A DNA stretch of 64,000 bases. It comes from Crocosphaera chwakensis CCY0110 (GTDB lineage Bacteria > Cyanobacteriota > Cyanobacteriia > Cyanobacteriales > Microcystaceae). This document shows, in pieces, positions 8,119 to 17,288 of this stretch. The notes below the pieces were generated by a model. It did not search any database and had not been told where the DNA came from. It saw nothing but the letters and a program-made list of their open reading frames with translations. Positions within the stretch are counted from its first letter, which is position 1. Each line of letters starts with the position of its first letter. The stretch lies in assembly GCF_000169335.1 (NCBI RefSeq), contig NZ_AAXW01000016.1:1-64000 (forward strand), written 5' to 3'. The position numbers and the translations under genes are program-made.

Positions 8119-9255
8119 ATGCTAAAAATTATTATTGATACCATTAAAAACAGTCCAAATCAGCGTATTACTTTTGCTGATTATATGGACTTAGTTTTAT
8201 ATCATACCCAACATGGTTATTATAGTTCGGGTAAGGTAAATATTGGCTCTGAAGGTGATTTTTTTACTGCTTCTTCTTTAGGATCAGATTTTGGGGAATT
8301 ATTAGCTGAACAGTTTAAAGAAATGTCACAATTATTAAATTGTTCTGATTCATTTACGTTAATAGAAGTTGGAGCAGGAACAGGGAATTTAGCTGCTGAT
8401 ATTTTAAACTATTTGAAAGAAAAATATTCTGATTGTTACGATCAATTTGATTACATTATTATAGAAGAGTCTCAAGAATTAATTAAAGAGCAAAAAAATA
8501 AGTTAGAAAAATTTGATAAAATAACTTGGAAATCGTGGGAAGATATTCCCAATAATTCAATTAATGGCTGTATTTTTAGTAATGAATTGATTGATGCGTT
8601 TCCTGTTCATCAAGTAATCAAAAAAAATAAACAGTTAAAAGAAATTTATGTAACGTGGGAAGATGAACAACTCAAAGAAAAACTTGAAGATATATCAACC
8701 CCTAAGTTGTTAGACTATTTTGAATTAATTCATATAGATATCACTAAAGATAATTATCCAGAAAACTATCGAACCGAAGTTAATTTAAAAGCTTTAGATT
8801 GGTTAAAAACTGTTTCCAAAAAACTAAATAAAGGTTATCTATTAACCATAGATTATGGTTATGATGCTTCAAAATATTATCATCCCCAACGGTATCAAGG
8901 AACCCTAAACTGTTATTATAAACATCGTCATCATCATAATCCTTATGTAAATTTAGGACAACAAGATATGACGGCTCATGTCGATTTTACCGCCTTAGAA
9001 AAACAGGGAAACTTGTTAGGATTAGAAACAGTGGGATTAACCCAACAAGGCTTATTTTTAATGGCATTAGGATTGGGCGATCGCTTAGCAGAATTATCTA
9101 ATGGGAATTATAGTTTACCTGAAATTTTTCAGCGTCGAGATGCCCTTCATCAGTTAATTAATCCGACTGGTTTAGGAGGGTTTAAAGTTTTAATTCAAAG
9201 CAAAAAAATAGATAACAATCAATCCCTAAAAGGTTTGAAAGATAACCTAATATAA
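8119..9255 (+). CDS. SAM-dependent methyltransferase, MidA/NDUFAF7 family
   Basis: A 378-residue class I methyltransferase of the DUF185 family. N-terminal features: ITFADYMDLVLYHTQHGYYSS (substrate-side helix), then the SAM-binding motif LIEVGAGTGNLAADIL. Later landmarks: FSNELIDAFPVHQV, LLTIDYGYDASKYY, and NPYVNLGQQDMTAHVDFT, all typical. In mitochondria NDUFAF7/MidA methylates an arginine of a complex I subunit; whether the cyanobacterial member targets NDH-1 is inference. I chose ATG 8119 because an in-frame GTG 36 bases upstream lies inside the palindromic repeat. Confidence 0.9.
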   Translation: MLKIIIDTIKNSPNQRITFADYMDLVLYHTQHGYYSSGKVNIGSEGDFFTASSLGSDFGELLAEQFKEMSQLLNCSDSFTLIEVGAGTGNLAADILNYLKEKYSDCYDQFDYIIIEESQELIKEQKNKLEKFDKITWKSWEDIPNNSINGCIFSNELIDAFPVHQVIKKNKQLKEIYVTWEDEQLKEKLEDISTPKLLDYFELIHIDITKDNYPENYRTEVNLKALDWLKTVSKKLNKGYLLTIDYGYDASKYYHPQRYQGTLNCYYKHRHHHNPYVNLGQQDMTAHVDFTALEKQGNLLGLETVGLTQQGLFLMALGLGDRLAELSNGNYSLPEIFQRRDALHQLINPTGLGGFKVLIQSKKIDNNQSLKGLKDNLI

Positions 9256-9311
9256 ATCGATATATTAATCTGAAGAATCGGGTTGAGGCTAGAATGGCTT
9301 TAGTTGATGTT

Positions 9312-9430
9312 ATACCAAATCCGCTTATTTTATTTAGTAGAGTAACGTTTTTTCTCCCCACTCCCTGCTCCCTGCTCCCTGCTCCCTGCTCCGAAAGTTA
9401 ATACTATACTATCTAAAGCAGATCTAGTAT
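9312..9430. mobile_element. MITE-like element with CTCCCTG array, copy 1
   Basis: A 119-base element with imperfect inverted ends: ATACCAAATCCGCTTA on the left and, reading inward from the right, ATACTAGATCTGCTTTA. Inside is a heptamer array of four CTCCCTG units plus CTCC. Two further copies lie at 48162-48269 and 63680-63822, differing mainly in unit number. No coding capacity. No clear target duplication is visible. Confidence 0.75.
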
Positions 9431-9545
9431 TACTTCTGCTAGAGAAGATAAACTTTTAAATGTAGATAAATTAGAAAATTTATTTCTCCTGTTAATAAAT
9501 TTTCGTTATAATTGATAATATAAATTACTAAAGGATTAACTCATT

Positions 9546-9764
9546 ATGGAAACAATTACCCTTCAAGTTGACCCAGAAATTGCCAAAGCGTACCGAGAAG
9601 CAGAACCCGAAAAACAGCAAAAAATATCAATTATTGTTAACAATTGGCTTAAGTCAATTATACAAGAGAAATCTTTAGAAAAAATTATTGAGGAAATGCA
9701 AGAACAAGCCAAAGCCAATGGATTAACCCAAGAAATTTTAGATAAAATCCTAGAAAATGAATAA
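9546..9764 (+). CDS. Antitoxin-like small protein paired with a broken PIN toxin
   Basis: A 72-residue helical protein beginning METITLQVDPEIAKAYREAEPEKQ; the N-terminal beta strand and helix resemble a ribbon-helix-helix DNA-binding fold, followed by an acidic helix suited to toxin binding. It lies immediately upstream of a PIN-domain pseudogene, the usual antitoxin-first order of VapBC-type operons. The ATG at 9546 comes after AAAGGA. With the toxin destroyed it is probably an orphan antitoxin. Confidence 0.65.
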   Translation: METITLQVDPEIAKAYREAEPEKQQKISIIVNNWLKSIIQEKSLEKIIEEMQEQAKANGLTQEILDKILENE

Positions 9765-9765
9765 A

Positions 9766-10182
9766 TGACGAATTGTTATTGATACTAACATTCTAGTAAG
9801 TAGTATTTTAATTAAATCATCTTTACCTGATATCGCTTTTAAAGAAGCTAGAAAACAAGGTGTAATTTTACTGTCTGATGTTACATCACAAGAATTGCAA
9901 GAAGTTTTAAATCGTTCAAAATTTGATAAATATATTTCCCTAGATATTCGTTATCAATTTTTAGCTAAGATAAAGCTAGAATGAGAGCAAATTTTAATCT
10001 CTGAACTGATAAATGAATGTAGAGATCCCAAAGATAATAAATTTTTAGAAGTTGCAGTTAATGGAAATGCTACTCATATCATCACAGGAGATAAAGACTT
10101 ATTAGAATTACATCCCTTTCGAGGAATTTCTATTTTAAAACCAAAACAATTTTTACAAATTATTGGAGAAATCAAACCATGA
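9766..10182 (+). pseudogene. PIN-domain (VapC-like) toxin, inactivated
   Basis: Frame 9766-10182 translates to a PIN domain: RIVIDTNILVSSIL (first catalytic Asp), DVTSQELQEVL (Glu), ECRDPKDNKFLEVAV and THIITGDKDLLEL (late acidic residues). Two lesions are visible: the frame has no start codon (it opens TGA CGA ATT; the ATG at 9765 is in another frame and quickly stops), and an in-frame TGA sits at 9982-9984. The four acidic catalytic positions are otherwise intact, so decay looks recent. It starts one base after the antitoxin stop. Confidence 0.8.
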
Positions 10183-10222
10183 ACTTCAAACCACAAATTC
10201 CTAAGGTTTTATTTTGGTTAAT

Positions 10223-10882
10223 ATGAAAGTATTAAAGTTTGTGGCGATCGCAGCCTTGGTAATTTTGGTGATTTGGCTGGTTAACCATTACGGTATCACC
10301 CAGTTACGGCAACAAGTGGAACGGTTGGGGGTTTGGGCCCCGTTAGGCATCTTTTTACTACGGTTTACCAGTGTGGTAATTCCGGCATTACCAGGAACCG
10401 CTTATTCAGTGTTATCGGGGGCATTGTTAGGCTTTACCCAAGGTCTTTTAGTCATTTGTCTGGCTGACTTACTCTCTTGTTCGTTAAGCTTCTTTTTATC
10501 AAGACGATATGGCCGCACGTTAGTTCAACGAGTGGTAGGAGCGAAATTTATTGACCGAATTGATAGATTAAGTCAGCGTCATTTAGAAAGAAATTTTTTC
10601 TTACTGACTGGATGTTTAATGACAGGGTTTTTTGATTTTGTTTGCTATGGAGTAGGCTTAACAAAAGCCCCCTGGTTTAAATTTGCCCCTGCATTGGTTA
10701 TCAGTATTGCTATTTCTAACCCTCCCATAGTTGCCCTAGGTGCCGGACTATTAGAAGGAGGAAAACTATTGCTATGGTTAGCTTTATTGGGTGTTTTTGT
10801 CCTTGCCATGATTACAGGATTGCTACAGCGTACTCAACTGTCTGATGCAAGGGAACAGGGAACGGGAAACAGACAAAAGTAA
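10223..10882 (+). CDS. TVP38/TMEM64 (VTT domain) membrane protein
   Basis: A 219-residue integral membrane protein of the VTT/DedA-like superfamily. The signature region is FTSVVIPALPGTAYSVLSGALLG, followed by a loop with SRRYGRTLV and a C-terminal hydrophobic pair including NPPIVALGAGLLEGG. Relatives are lipid scramblases or transporters, but the substrate here is unknown. ATG 10223 (MKVLKF) is preferred over an in-frame TTG three codons upstream; neither has a clear ribosome site. It ends six bases before the convergent ccmO stop. Confidence 0.85.
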   Translation: MKVLKFVAIAALVILVIWLVNHYGITQLRQQVERLGVWAPLGIFLLRFTSVVIPALPGTAYSVLSGALLGFTQGLLVICLADLLSCSLSFFLSRRYGRTLVQRVVGAKFIDRIDRLSQRHLERNFFLLTGCLMTGFFDFVCYGVGLTKAPWFKFAPALVISIAISNPPIVALGAGLLEGGKLLLWLALLGVFVLAMITGLLQRTQLSDAREQGTGNRQK

Positions 10883-10887
10883 TTAAC

Positions 10888-11712
10888 CTAAGCGTTTTCC
10901 TCTTCAATGTCAATGGTTTCCTCAATTTCGGCTGGCTTTTTCATCACTAAAGGCTTTTTCTCTAATTCAGGTAAAGCAATTAATTCCCGTTGATGTTGTC
11001 TGACAGGTGTAGGCATTAACATGGGTAAGGGTTCAGTTTCGTCGCGCCAATAAGTTGCCACCGGTAGCGTATGTTCTAAATCTTCTAGGAGTCTAGGAAT
11101 AACCATCATGGCGTGTAATTCGCCGATTTTTTCTGCTTCGTGCATTCCTGCTTCGATGGCAACAGCCACATTAGCCACTGAGCCACGAACAATGGCCGTA
11201 CAGAGTCCATCGCCAATAATTTCGTAAGAGGCTAACTGAACATCAGCCGATTTTAACATAGCATCAGCAGCCCCCACCATCGCTGGAAAGCCTCTGGTTT
11301 CGAGTAGTCCAATGGAACGATTACTGAGGCGACTATAACCCTGTTGTTGTTGAGCGATTTCCACTAAATGACTACCGATGGGAAAAACGGCCTCTAAATT
11401 AGGCATAGGACGAGCAATCACTAATTTAGAAATCAATTGACCGAACTTTTCGGCGGTTTTTGCCCCTTCTTCTACAGCCAGACGAACATTAGCCACTTTG
11501 CCCCTCACAATGGCAGTACAGTGTCCACTACCAATTTTTTCATAGCCGACTAATGTGACTTCTGCTGATTTAAGCATCATGTCGGCAGTTCCCACAATGG
11601 CTGGAAAACTATGGGTTGAAATCAGGCCAAGTGCGCTGTCACTGGGTAAGTGGGATGATTTCATTCGGGGTTTTGGGGCGTAGCGGTGGTTAGACTTGGC
11701 AAGGCTGGTCAT
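10888..11712 (-). CDS. ccmO: Carboxysome shell protein CcmO, tandem BMC domains
   Basis: A 274-residue protein with two bacterial microcompartment domains: residues about 28-110 (ALGLISTHSFPAIVGTADMM...) and about 130-215 (SIGLLETRGFPAMVGAADAM...). Each carries the lysine-bearing LKSA(E/D)V strand and the CTAIVRG(K/S)VANV motif that lines shell hexamer contacts. CcmO builds part of the beta-carboxysome shell that encloses Rubisco and carbonic anhydrase. A proline- and glutamate-rich tail follows. It is encoded alone here, apart from ccmKLMN, as is common in unicellular beta-cyanobacteria. Start ATG 11712. Confidence 0.95.
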   Translation of the reverse strand: MTSLAKSNHRYAPKPRMKSSHLPSDSALGLISTHSFPAIVGTADMMLKSAEVTLVGYEKIGSGHCTAIVRGKVANVRLAVEEGAKTAEKFGQLISKLVIARPMPNLEAVFPIGSHLVEIAQQQQGYSRLSNRSIGLLETRGFPAMVGAADAMLKSADVQLASYEIIGDGLCTAIVRGSVANVAVAIEAGMHEAEKIGELHAMMVIPRLLEDLEHTLPVATYWRDETEPLPMLMPTPVRQHQRELIALPELEKKPLVMKKPAEIEETIDIEEENA

Positions 11713-11870
11713 GTAATCTTGTCCGTATCGATGGGTAGGTAGAACTTAATAACTTAATATAAAATTTTCTTTATCTATTTCTATTGTAGTTGATATTTTA
11801 TCGTGATATAGCCAAAACACCCTAATGTTGTCGAGTCTATATAAAGTTATCGCCTAGGTCTAGTAGCATT

Positions 11871-12239
11871 TTATTTTTGAAATTGTGTCATTAACCATTG
11901 TCCTGTGTTCGACTGATCTTTATGTCGGCTTTTGCTTAATGCTTCTTCTAAAATGGCTAAAATTGACCCAGAAAATAGATTCGATGATTTTATGTTGCAA
12001 TAACCGTCTGATTCTAAAGTATAAGCAATTATTTGACAATTCTCCACATCAATTACCCAATATTCTTTAATCTCTAATGGTTCATACAGTGATCGCTTTG
12101 TCCCAAGATCATAAAGAAAGCTAGTTTTAGCAATTTCTACCACTCAATCAGGAGGTAAATACTGATTCAAATTCACACTATTTGTTCCTTGGGGAATAAT
12201 TTGTGTTTTCTCTTCAACATAAACAGCAATATCAGGCTG
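11871..12239 (-). pseudogene. Uma2 family (DUF820) protein, N-terminally truncated with in-frame stop
   Basis: The minus-strand frame from 12239 downward reads QPDIAVYVEEKTQIIPQGTN...QYLPPD-stop-VVEIAKTSFLYDLGTKR..., ending at 11871. PD...I, VEIA and LGTKRxLYE...EYWVIDVE are hallmarks of Uma2, a PDDEXK-fold family common in cyanobacteria. A TGA interrupts PPD/VVEI, and a TAA closes the frame just upstream of 12239, so the N-terminal half is missing or frameshifted. Relatives are about 180-200 residues. The rest of the gap to 12400 shows no clear gene. Confidence 0.75.
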
Positions 12240-12402
12240 AAATTATTGAAGACCAACTTGATGTGATAGTGATAATAATAAGCTTTAATCAGTTTGCTAT
12301 CACTTACATCTTTTGTTCTAGTTGGAAAACCCTTAAAGCATTCTTAAAATTTTGGCACAACTTAATGAGAACTTATCCGAAATGAGAAAAGAATCGATAA
12401 AA

Positions 12403-12465
12403 TAAGGGGGGTTGGTAGTTAATAACGATATTCTAATTAAGGGAGTCAACCCCCTTAGGGTTGAA
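12403..12465 (+). promoter_or_regulatory. Alternative hairpins in the ppc leader
   Basis: TAAGGGGGGTTGGT (12403-12416) can pair with AGTCAACCCCCTTA (12444-12457). The same right arm can instead fold on itself as CAACCC...GGGTTG (12448-12464). These structures are mutually exclusive and lie about 120 bases ahead of the ppc start. A leader switch is possible; no T-run follows either stem. Confidence 0.35.
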
Positions 12466-12586
12466 CTTTCCCATCATTGTCAGATAAATTAATCGGATTT
12501 GACTGACATTGAAAATAGTTGGGGTGGGTTTTGTTATCTAACTTGCCAAGGAAATCGCAAAACGTCCTTCGAGGTTGCTACTGGTT

Positions 12587-15500
12587 ATGCTTCTTGAATC
12601 ATTACAGTCCACAGTTGAAGAGGTTAATATTTTTTCAACATCGGATCTCTTCTTACGTCAGCGTCTAAAATTAGTCGAAAGTTTATGGGAATCAGTATTA
12701 AAGGCTGAATGTGGTCAAGAATTAGTAGACCTATTGAAAAAATTACGAAAAATTTGCTCACCGGAAGGACAAGTTACCGATAAACCCAAAACCTCTATTA
12801 ATGAACTCATAGAAGGGTTAGAACTCAATGAAGCCATTCGCGCAGCCAGAGCCTTTGCCCTCTATTTTCAATTAATCAATATTGTTGAACAACATTACGA
12901 ACAAAGAGATCAACAATTGAACCGACGGGCAACCTATCAAGAGTCAGAAAAAGCCCGAAACAACAACGTCAAGGAAGAAAAGAAGGGAAATGGCTCAGTA
13001 GGAGCAGATTTGCTAGAAAAAGCGTTAGTAGGAGAAACGGAAAATCAAGAAAAAGGCGGGACTTTTCACTGGTTATTCCCTCAATTAAAACGGTTAAATG
13101 TTCCCCCCCAACAAATTCAACGGTTATTAGAACAACTGGATATTCGTCTTGTTTTTACCGCTCACCCGACGGAAATTGTTCGTCATACCATCCGTCTCAA
13201 ACAAAGACGTATCGCTACTCTGCTCAGACGCTTAGACCAAGCAGAAGAAGCGTTTAGAGGGATGGGATTAAGCAGTTCCTGGGAAGCAGAATCAATTATT
13301 GAACAACTCAACGAGGAAATTCGTCTGTGGTGGCGTACCGATGAACTGCATCAGTTTAAGCCCAGTGTTCTCGATGAAGTAGATTATACGTTACACTACT
13401 TTGATGAAGTTCTCTGTGATGCCCTGCCTCAACTGTCTAAAAGACTGCAACAGGCTCTAAAAGCGAATTTTCCGAGAATTAAACCCCCACATAATAACTT
13501 CTGTAGCTTTGGATCTTGGGTAGGTGGCGATCGCGACGGAAACCCCTTTGTAACGACGGACATAACCTGGCGCACCGCTTGTTATCAACGCAACTTAATT
13601 TTAGAAAAATATTTAGTAGCCGTCGAAGATTTAACTGAGATTTTAAGCTCATCGTTGCATTGGAGTAACGTATCTCAGGATCTTCTCGACTCCTTAGAAC
13701 GCGATCGCGTGGCCATGCCTGAAATTTATGATGACTTGGCCATCCGTTATCGTCAAGAACCCTATCGCCTGAAATTAGCTTATATTGAAAAACGCTTAGA
13801 AACCACTCGCGATCGCAACAACTATCTAGCCAACCCAGAAAAACGACAAATTTTAAGCGAAGAAACGCCCCCCAATATATACCACTCTGGGGCAGAATTT
13901 GAAGCAGAATTACAATTAATCAAGCGCAATTTAGAAGACACCGGGTTAAAATGCCAGGCCCTTGAAAATCTCATTTTTCAAGCGCAAATGTTTGGCTTTA
14001 CCCTCACTCAACTGGATTTTCGTCAAGAATCTTCCCGTCACTCCGAAACCATTGAAGTCATTGCCAATTATTTAAACGTCTTACCTCGTCCCTATGGCGA
14101 ACTTTCAGAGACAGAAAAAGTTAATTGGTTAATTGGAGAACTACAAACCCGTCGTCCTCTGATTCCGATGGAAATGCCATTCGATGAGAAAACCATCGAA
14201 ACCATTGAAACCATGCGAATGTTGCGCTATCTTCAACAAGAGTTTGGTGTCGAAATTTGTCAAACCTACATCATCAGCATGACCAACGATGTCAGCGATG
14301 TGTTAGAAGTGTTGTTATTAGCCAAAGAAGCAGGACTTTATGACCCCGGCACCAGTACCACCACTATTCGCATTGTTCCCCTGTTTGAAACGGTAGACGA
14401 CTTAAAACGGGCCCCTGAGATCATGGATGCGTTGTTTAAGTTACCTTTATATCGTGCTGCATTAGCAGGGGGTTACGACTATTTAGACGAAGCCAAAAAA
14501 GAGCAATTACCGTCCCCTGAGTTACAACCAGCTAACCTACAAGAGATCATGGTCGGTTATTCCGATAGTAATAAGGATTCCGGTTTCTTGAGCAGCAACT
14601 GGGAAATTCATAAGGCACAAAAATCCTTACAAAAAGTTGCCGAACCTTACGGTTTAGCCTTAAGACTGTTTCATGGTCGTGGGGGTTCGGTAGGGCGCGG
14701 TGGCGGGCCTGCTTATGCTGCTATTTTAGCTCAACCCACCGGCACTATTAACGGACGGATCAAAATCACCGAACAAGGGGAAGTGTTGGCTTCTAAATAC
14801 TCCTTACCAGAACTTGCCTTATATAACCTAGAAACGGCAACAACGGCGGTGATCCAAGCCAGTTTATTGGGGAGTGGGTTCGATGATATTGTTCCCTGGA
14901 ACGAAATTATGGAAGAATTGGCCAGTAGTGCAAGAAAAGCCTATCGGAGTTTAATTTATGAACAACCAGACTTCTTAGACTTCTTCTTGTCGGTCACACC
15001 TATCCCCGAAATTAGTCAATTACAGATTAGTTCTCGCCCTGCTAGACGCAAAAGTGGTAAAAAAGATTTAAGTACCTTACGAGCAATTCCTTGGGTGTTT
15101 AGTTGGACTCAAAGTCGTTTTCTTCTGCCGGCTTGGTATGGAGTCGGAACAGCATTAGAAAACTTCTTGCAACAAGAACCCGATGAAAATTTAAAGTTAC
15201 TGCGATATTTTTACTTAAAATGGCCGTTCTTTAAAATGGTAATTTCCAAAGTAGAAATGACCCTTTCTAAAGTGGATTTACAAATTGCTCACCACTATGT
15301 TGAAGAACTCTCTCAACCAGAAGATATAGAACGATTTGAAAAGGTATTTGAGCAAATTTCTCAAGAATATAATCGTACTCGTGACATTATTTTGAGTATT
15401 AATGAACAACCGAAATTATTAGAAGGAGATACGGGTTTACAGCGTTCTGTACAACTAAGAAATGGAACTATTGTTCCTCTCGGTTTCTTGCAAGTTTCCC

Positions 15501-15637
15501 TTCTTAAACGGTTACGTCAATATACCCGTCAAGCAGAGTCTGGGGTGATTCATTTCCGTTATTCTAAAGAAGAATTATTACGGGGTGCATTATTAACCAT
15601 TAATGGTATTGCTGCGGGAATGCGGAATACTGGTTGA
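12587..15637 (+). CDS. ppc: Phosphoenolpyruvate carboxylase
   Basis: Carboxylates PEP with bicarbonate to oxaloacetate, feeding C4 acids into amino-acid synthesis and the open TCA cycle. Landmarks: VFTAHPTEIVRHT (catalytic His about residue 193), GGDRDGNPFVT, MVGYSDSNKDSGFLSSNW, FHGRGGSVGRGGGP (catalytic loop), SSRPARR and the invariant C-terminus MRNTG. About 1016 residues, normal for cyanobacteria. An acidic, Gln/Asn-rich insert (about 108-155) is family-variable. ATG 12587 is chosen over an in-frame TTG at 12575 giving four more residues. A strong terminator-like hairpin follows at 15657. Confidence 0.97.
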   Translation: MLLESLQSTVEEVNIFSTSDLFLRQRLKLVESLWESVLKAECGQELVDLLKKLRKICSPEGQVTDKPKTSINELIEGLELNEAIRAARAFALYFQLINIVEQHYEQRDQQLNRRATYQESEKARNNNVKEEKKGNGSVGADLLEKALVGETENQEKGGTFHWLFPQLKRLNVPPQQIQRLLEQLDIRLVFTAHPTEIVRHTIRLKQRRIATLLRRLDQAEEAFRGMGLSSSWEAESIIEQLNEEIRLWWRTDELHQFKPSVLDEVDYTLHYFDEVLCDALPQLSKRLQQALKANFPRIKPPHNNFCSFGSWVGGDRDGNPFVTTDITWRTACYQRNLILEKYLVAVEDLTEILSSSLHWSNVSQDLLDSLERDRVAMPEIYDDLAIRYRQEPYRLKLAYIEKRLETTRDRNNYLANPEKRQILSEETPPNIYHSGAEFEAELQLIKRNLEDTGLKCQALENLIFQAQMFGFTLTQLDFRQESSRHSETIEVIANYLNVLPRPYGELSETEKVNWLIGELQTRRPLIPMEMPFDEKTIETIETMRMLRYLQQEFGVEICQTYIISMTNDVSDVLEVLLLAKEAGLYDPGTSTTTIRIVPLFETVDDLKRAPEIMDALFKLPLYRAALAGGYDYLDEAKKEQLPSPELQPANLQEIMVGYSDSNKDSGFLSSNWEIHKAQKSLQKVAEPYGLALRLFHGRGGSVGRGGGPAYAAILAQPTGTINGRIKITEQGEVLASKYSLPELALYNLETATTAVIQASLLGSGFDDIVPWNEIMEELASSARKAYRSLIYEQPDFLDFFLSVTPIPEISQLQISSRPARRKSGKKDLSTLRAIPWVFSWTQSRFLLPAWYGVGTALENFLQQEPDENLKLLRYFYLKWPFFKMVISKVEMTLSKVDLQIAHHYVEELSQPEDIERFEKVFEQISQEYNRTRDIILSINEQPKLLEGDTGLQRSVQLRNGTIVPLGFLQVSLLKRLRQYTRQAESGVIHFRYSKEELLRGALLTINGIAAGMRNTG

Positions 15638-15656
15638 TGACATGAAAATAGATATT

Positions 15657-15708
15657 AAAATTGATGATCAGTATAATTAATTATTTGTTATCGATCATCA
15701 ATTTTTTT
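15657..15708 (+). terminator. Terminator-like hairpin after ppc, abutting the next start codon
   Basis: AAAATTGATGATC (15657-15669) pairs perfectly with GATCATCAATTTT, and a run of Ts follows (15702-15708). The stem is AT-rich but 13 bp long. The next base begins the ATG of the permease gene, leaving no free ribosome site. Confidence 0.6.
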
Positions 15709-16800
15709 ATGGACAATCGTTTTAATTTTGCTGAAATTGTTGATCTGCTTATCAGACTATTTCTGATCGGATTGTTATTAGCTTGGTGTTTTCTCCTGAT
15801 TCGTCCTTTTTTGGGTATTTTGTTATGGGGAATTATTTTGGCGATCGCTGTTTTCCCTGTTTTTGTCTGGTTAAAAAATCGTTTAGGTGGCCGCAGGAAA
15901 TTAGCAGGAGTTTTGCTTATTTTATTGGGTATTGCAGTAATTGTCGGACCCGTGAGTTTTGTAGCTACTCTTTTTGTTGGTAATGCTCAAACTTTTGCTG
16001 ATAATATTGTTTCTGGTAACTTAAAGGTTCCTCCTCCCCCAGAAGGAATAGAAAATTTGCCAATTATCGGAAACTATGTTGATCACATTTGGACATCAGC
16101 ATCCAATAATTTAATATCTGTATTAAGTAAATTTCAACCCCAGTTAGAAGAATTAGCCAAAAACGTATTATTTTTTGCTGGTAATATGAGTTTGGTCTTA
16201 TTGAAGTTTATTCTCTCTATTATTGTTGCAGGAATTTTAACCATTAATTCAAAACAATTAAACAGAAAAATTAAACGAGTTTTTATCCGTATTACACCCC
16301 AACAAGGGGAAGACTTTTTACAACTTGCAACTGCTACCATTCGAGGGGTAACACGGGGTATTATTGGGGTTTCTTTGATACAAAGTCTTCTCGTTGGTAT
16401 TGGTTTAATGGTTGCAGGAATGCCATTATCAGGTTTATTAACCGTACTGTCTTTAGTTTTATGTATTCTTCAAATTGGACTCGGTCCAGTGGTTTTTCCC
16501 TCTATTATCTTTGCATGGTACACTATGGGAACCCTCAAAGCATTATTGTTAACTATCTGGCTAATTTTCTGCACGTTGATAGATAATATCCTTAAACCAA
16601 TTTTTATGTCTCAAGGTGTCTCGGTTCCTATTCTTATCATTTTTATTGGTGTTTTAGGAGGCAGTCTCCTTCATGGAATTTTAGGGTTATTTATTGGTCC
16701 AGTGGTGCTTAGTTTGGGTTATGAGTTACTATTAGCTTGGGTTAAACAAGATGTTAAACCCATTTTAAATGAAGCTAAATCTAACAACTCGGATGAGTAA
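15709..16800 (+). CDS. AI-2E/PerM family membrane permease
   Basis: A 363-residue protein with about seven or eight membrane segments in the AI-2E transporter pattern: an N-terminal pair (LIRLFLIGLLLAWCFLLIRPF, LLWGIILAIAVFPVFVWL), a hydrophilic middle domain (about 80-190) and a C-terminal helix cluster ending FIGPVVLSLGYELL. Family members export AI-2, other small molecules or ions; the substrate cannot be read from sequence. ATG 15709 (MDNRFNFAEIVD) is chosen because in-frame TTG/ATG codons upstream lie inside the ppc terminator hairpin. How this start is translated without a Shine-Dalgarno site is unclear. Confidence 0.85.
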   Translation: MDNRFNFAEIVDLLIRLFLIGLLLAWCFLLIRPFLGILLWGIILAIAVFPVFVWLKNRLGGRRKLAGVLLILLGIAVIVGPVSFVATLFVGNAQTFADNIVSGNLKVPPPPEGIENLPIIGNYVDHIWTSASNNLISVLSKFQPQLEELAKNVLFFAGNMSLVLLKFILSIIVAGILTINSKQLNRKIKRVFIRITPQQGEDFLQLATATIRGVTRGIIGVSLIQSLLVGIGLMVAGMPLSGLLTVLSLVLCILQIGLGPVVFPSIIFAWYTMGTLKALLLTIWLIFCTLIDNILKPIFMSQGVSVPILIIFIGVLGGSLLHGILGLFIGPVVLSLGYELLLAWVKQDVKPILNEAKSNNSDE

Positions 16801-16861
16801 TCAAGAATTAATTAATAGCCATTTTTTAGTTATTTTTACTTTAAGAAAAAACCTAATAAAA

Positions 16862-17101
16862 TTAATGAGACTGTGCAAGTTGATATAGACGTTTTAACTC
16901 ATCTTCAAGGGTATTATTAGGCATTTTTTCTGTTGCACGATTATACCAATATTTTGCATTACTGAAGTCTCCTTCTACTCTATGTAAATAACCATGAATG
17001 AGACAAGATAAATGATCTGAATAAGATTGAACCATTTCATGAGATTCGTCCCATTTTCCGGCTTTAGCTAAATCTAATGCTTTGAGATGATCACAAGACA
17101 T
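16862..17101 (-). CDS. Small TPR-like helical protein
   Basis: 79 residues from the ATG at 17101, which follows AGGAG six bases upstream; a longer in-frame ATG at 17128 lies ahead of that ribosome site and is rejected. The sequence (MSCDHLKALDLAKAGKWDES...SNAKYWYNRA) has helix-turn-helix spacing and the AKYWYNRA motif typical of single TPR or Sel1-like repeats. Cys and His residues near the N-terminus are notable. Function unknown. Confidence 0.65.
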   Translation of the reverse strand: MSCDHLKALDLAKAGKWDESHEMVQSYSDHLSCLIHGYLHRVEGDFSNAKYWYNRATEKMPNNTLEDELKRLYQLAQSH

Positions 17102-17141
17102 TTTTGACTCCTGATAATTAAACCACACTAATTAATATATA

Positions 17142-17210
17142 GGATTTAATAGTATTCAACCTCTATCAAAAATTATAATTATCGTAGAGGTATAATATTA
17201 TGCCCTGATC
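17142..17210. repeat. 70-bp upstream repeat, copy A
   Basis: The core TATAATTATCGTAGAGGTATAAT and a following ATTATGCCCTGAT recur at 17568-17638 and 18477-18546. Each copy lies just ahead of a plus-strand gene. The shared TATAAT-like strings could carry promoters, but a dispersed repeat family is equally possible. Confidence 0.6.
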
Positions 17211-17288
17211 ATTTAGTCTATTTGACAATCGCCCCATAAATTAACTTAACGAATTACAATAGAAATGTATTACGTAGGATGTTAAACT

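Noticed and set aside
12203..12385. Plus-strand 60-codon frame in the Uma2 gap
   Set aside because: It runs antisense to the Uma2 remnant, lacks a ribosome site, and resembles nothing known.
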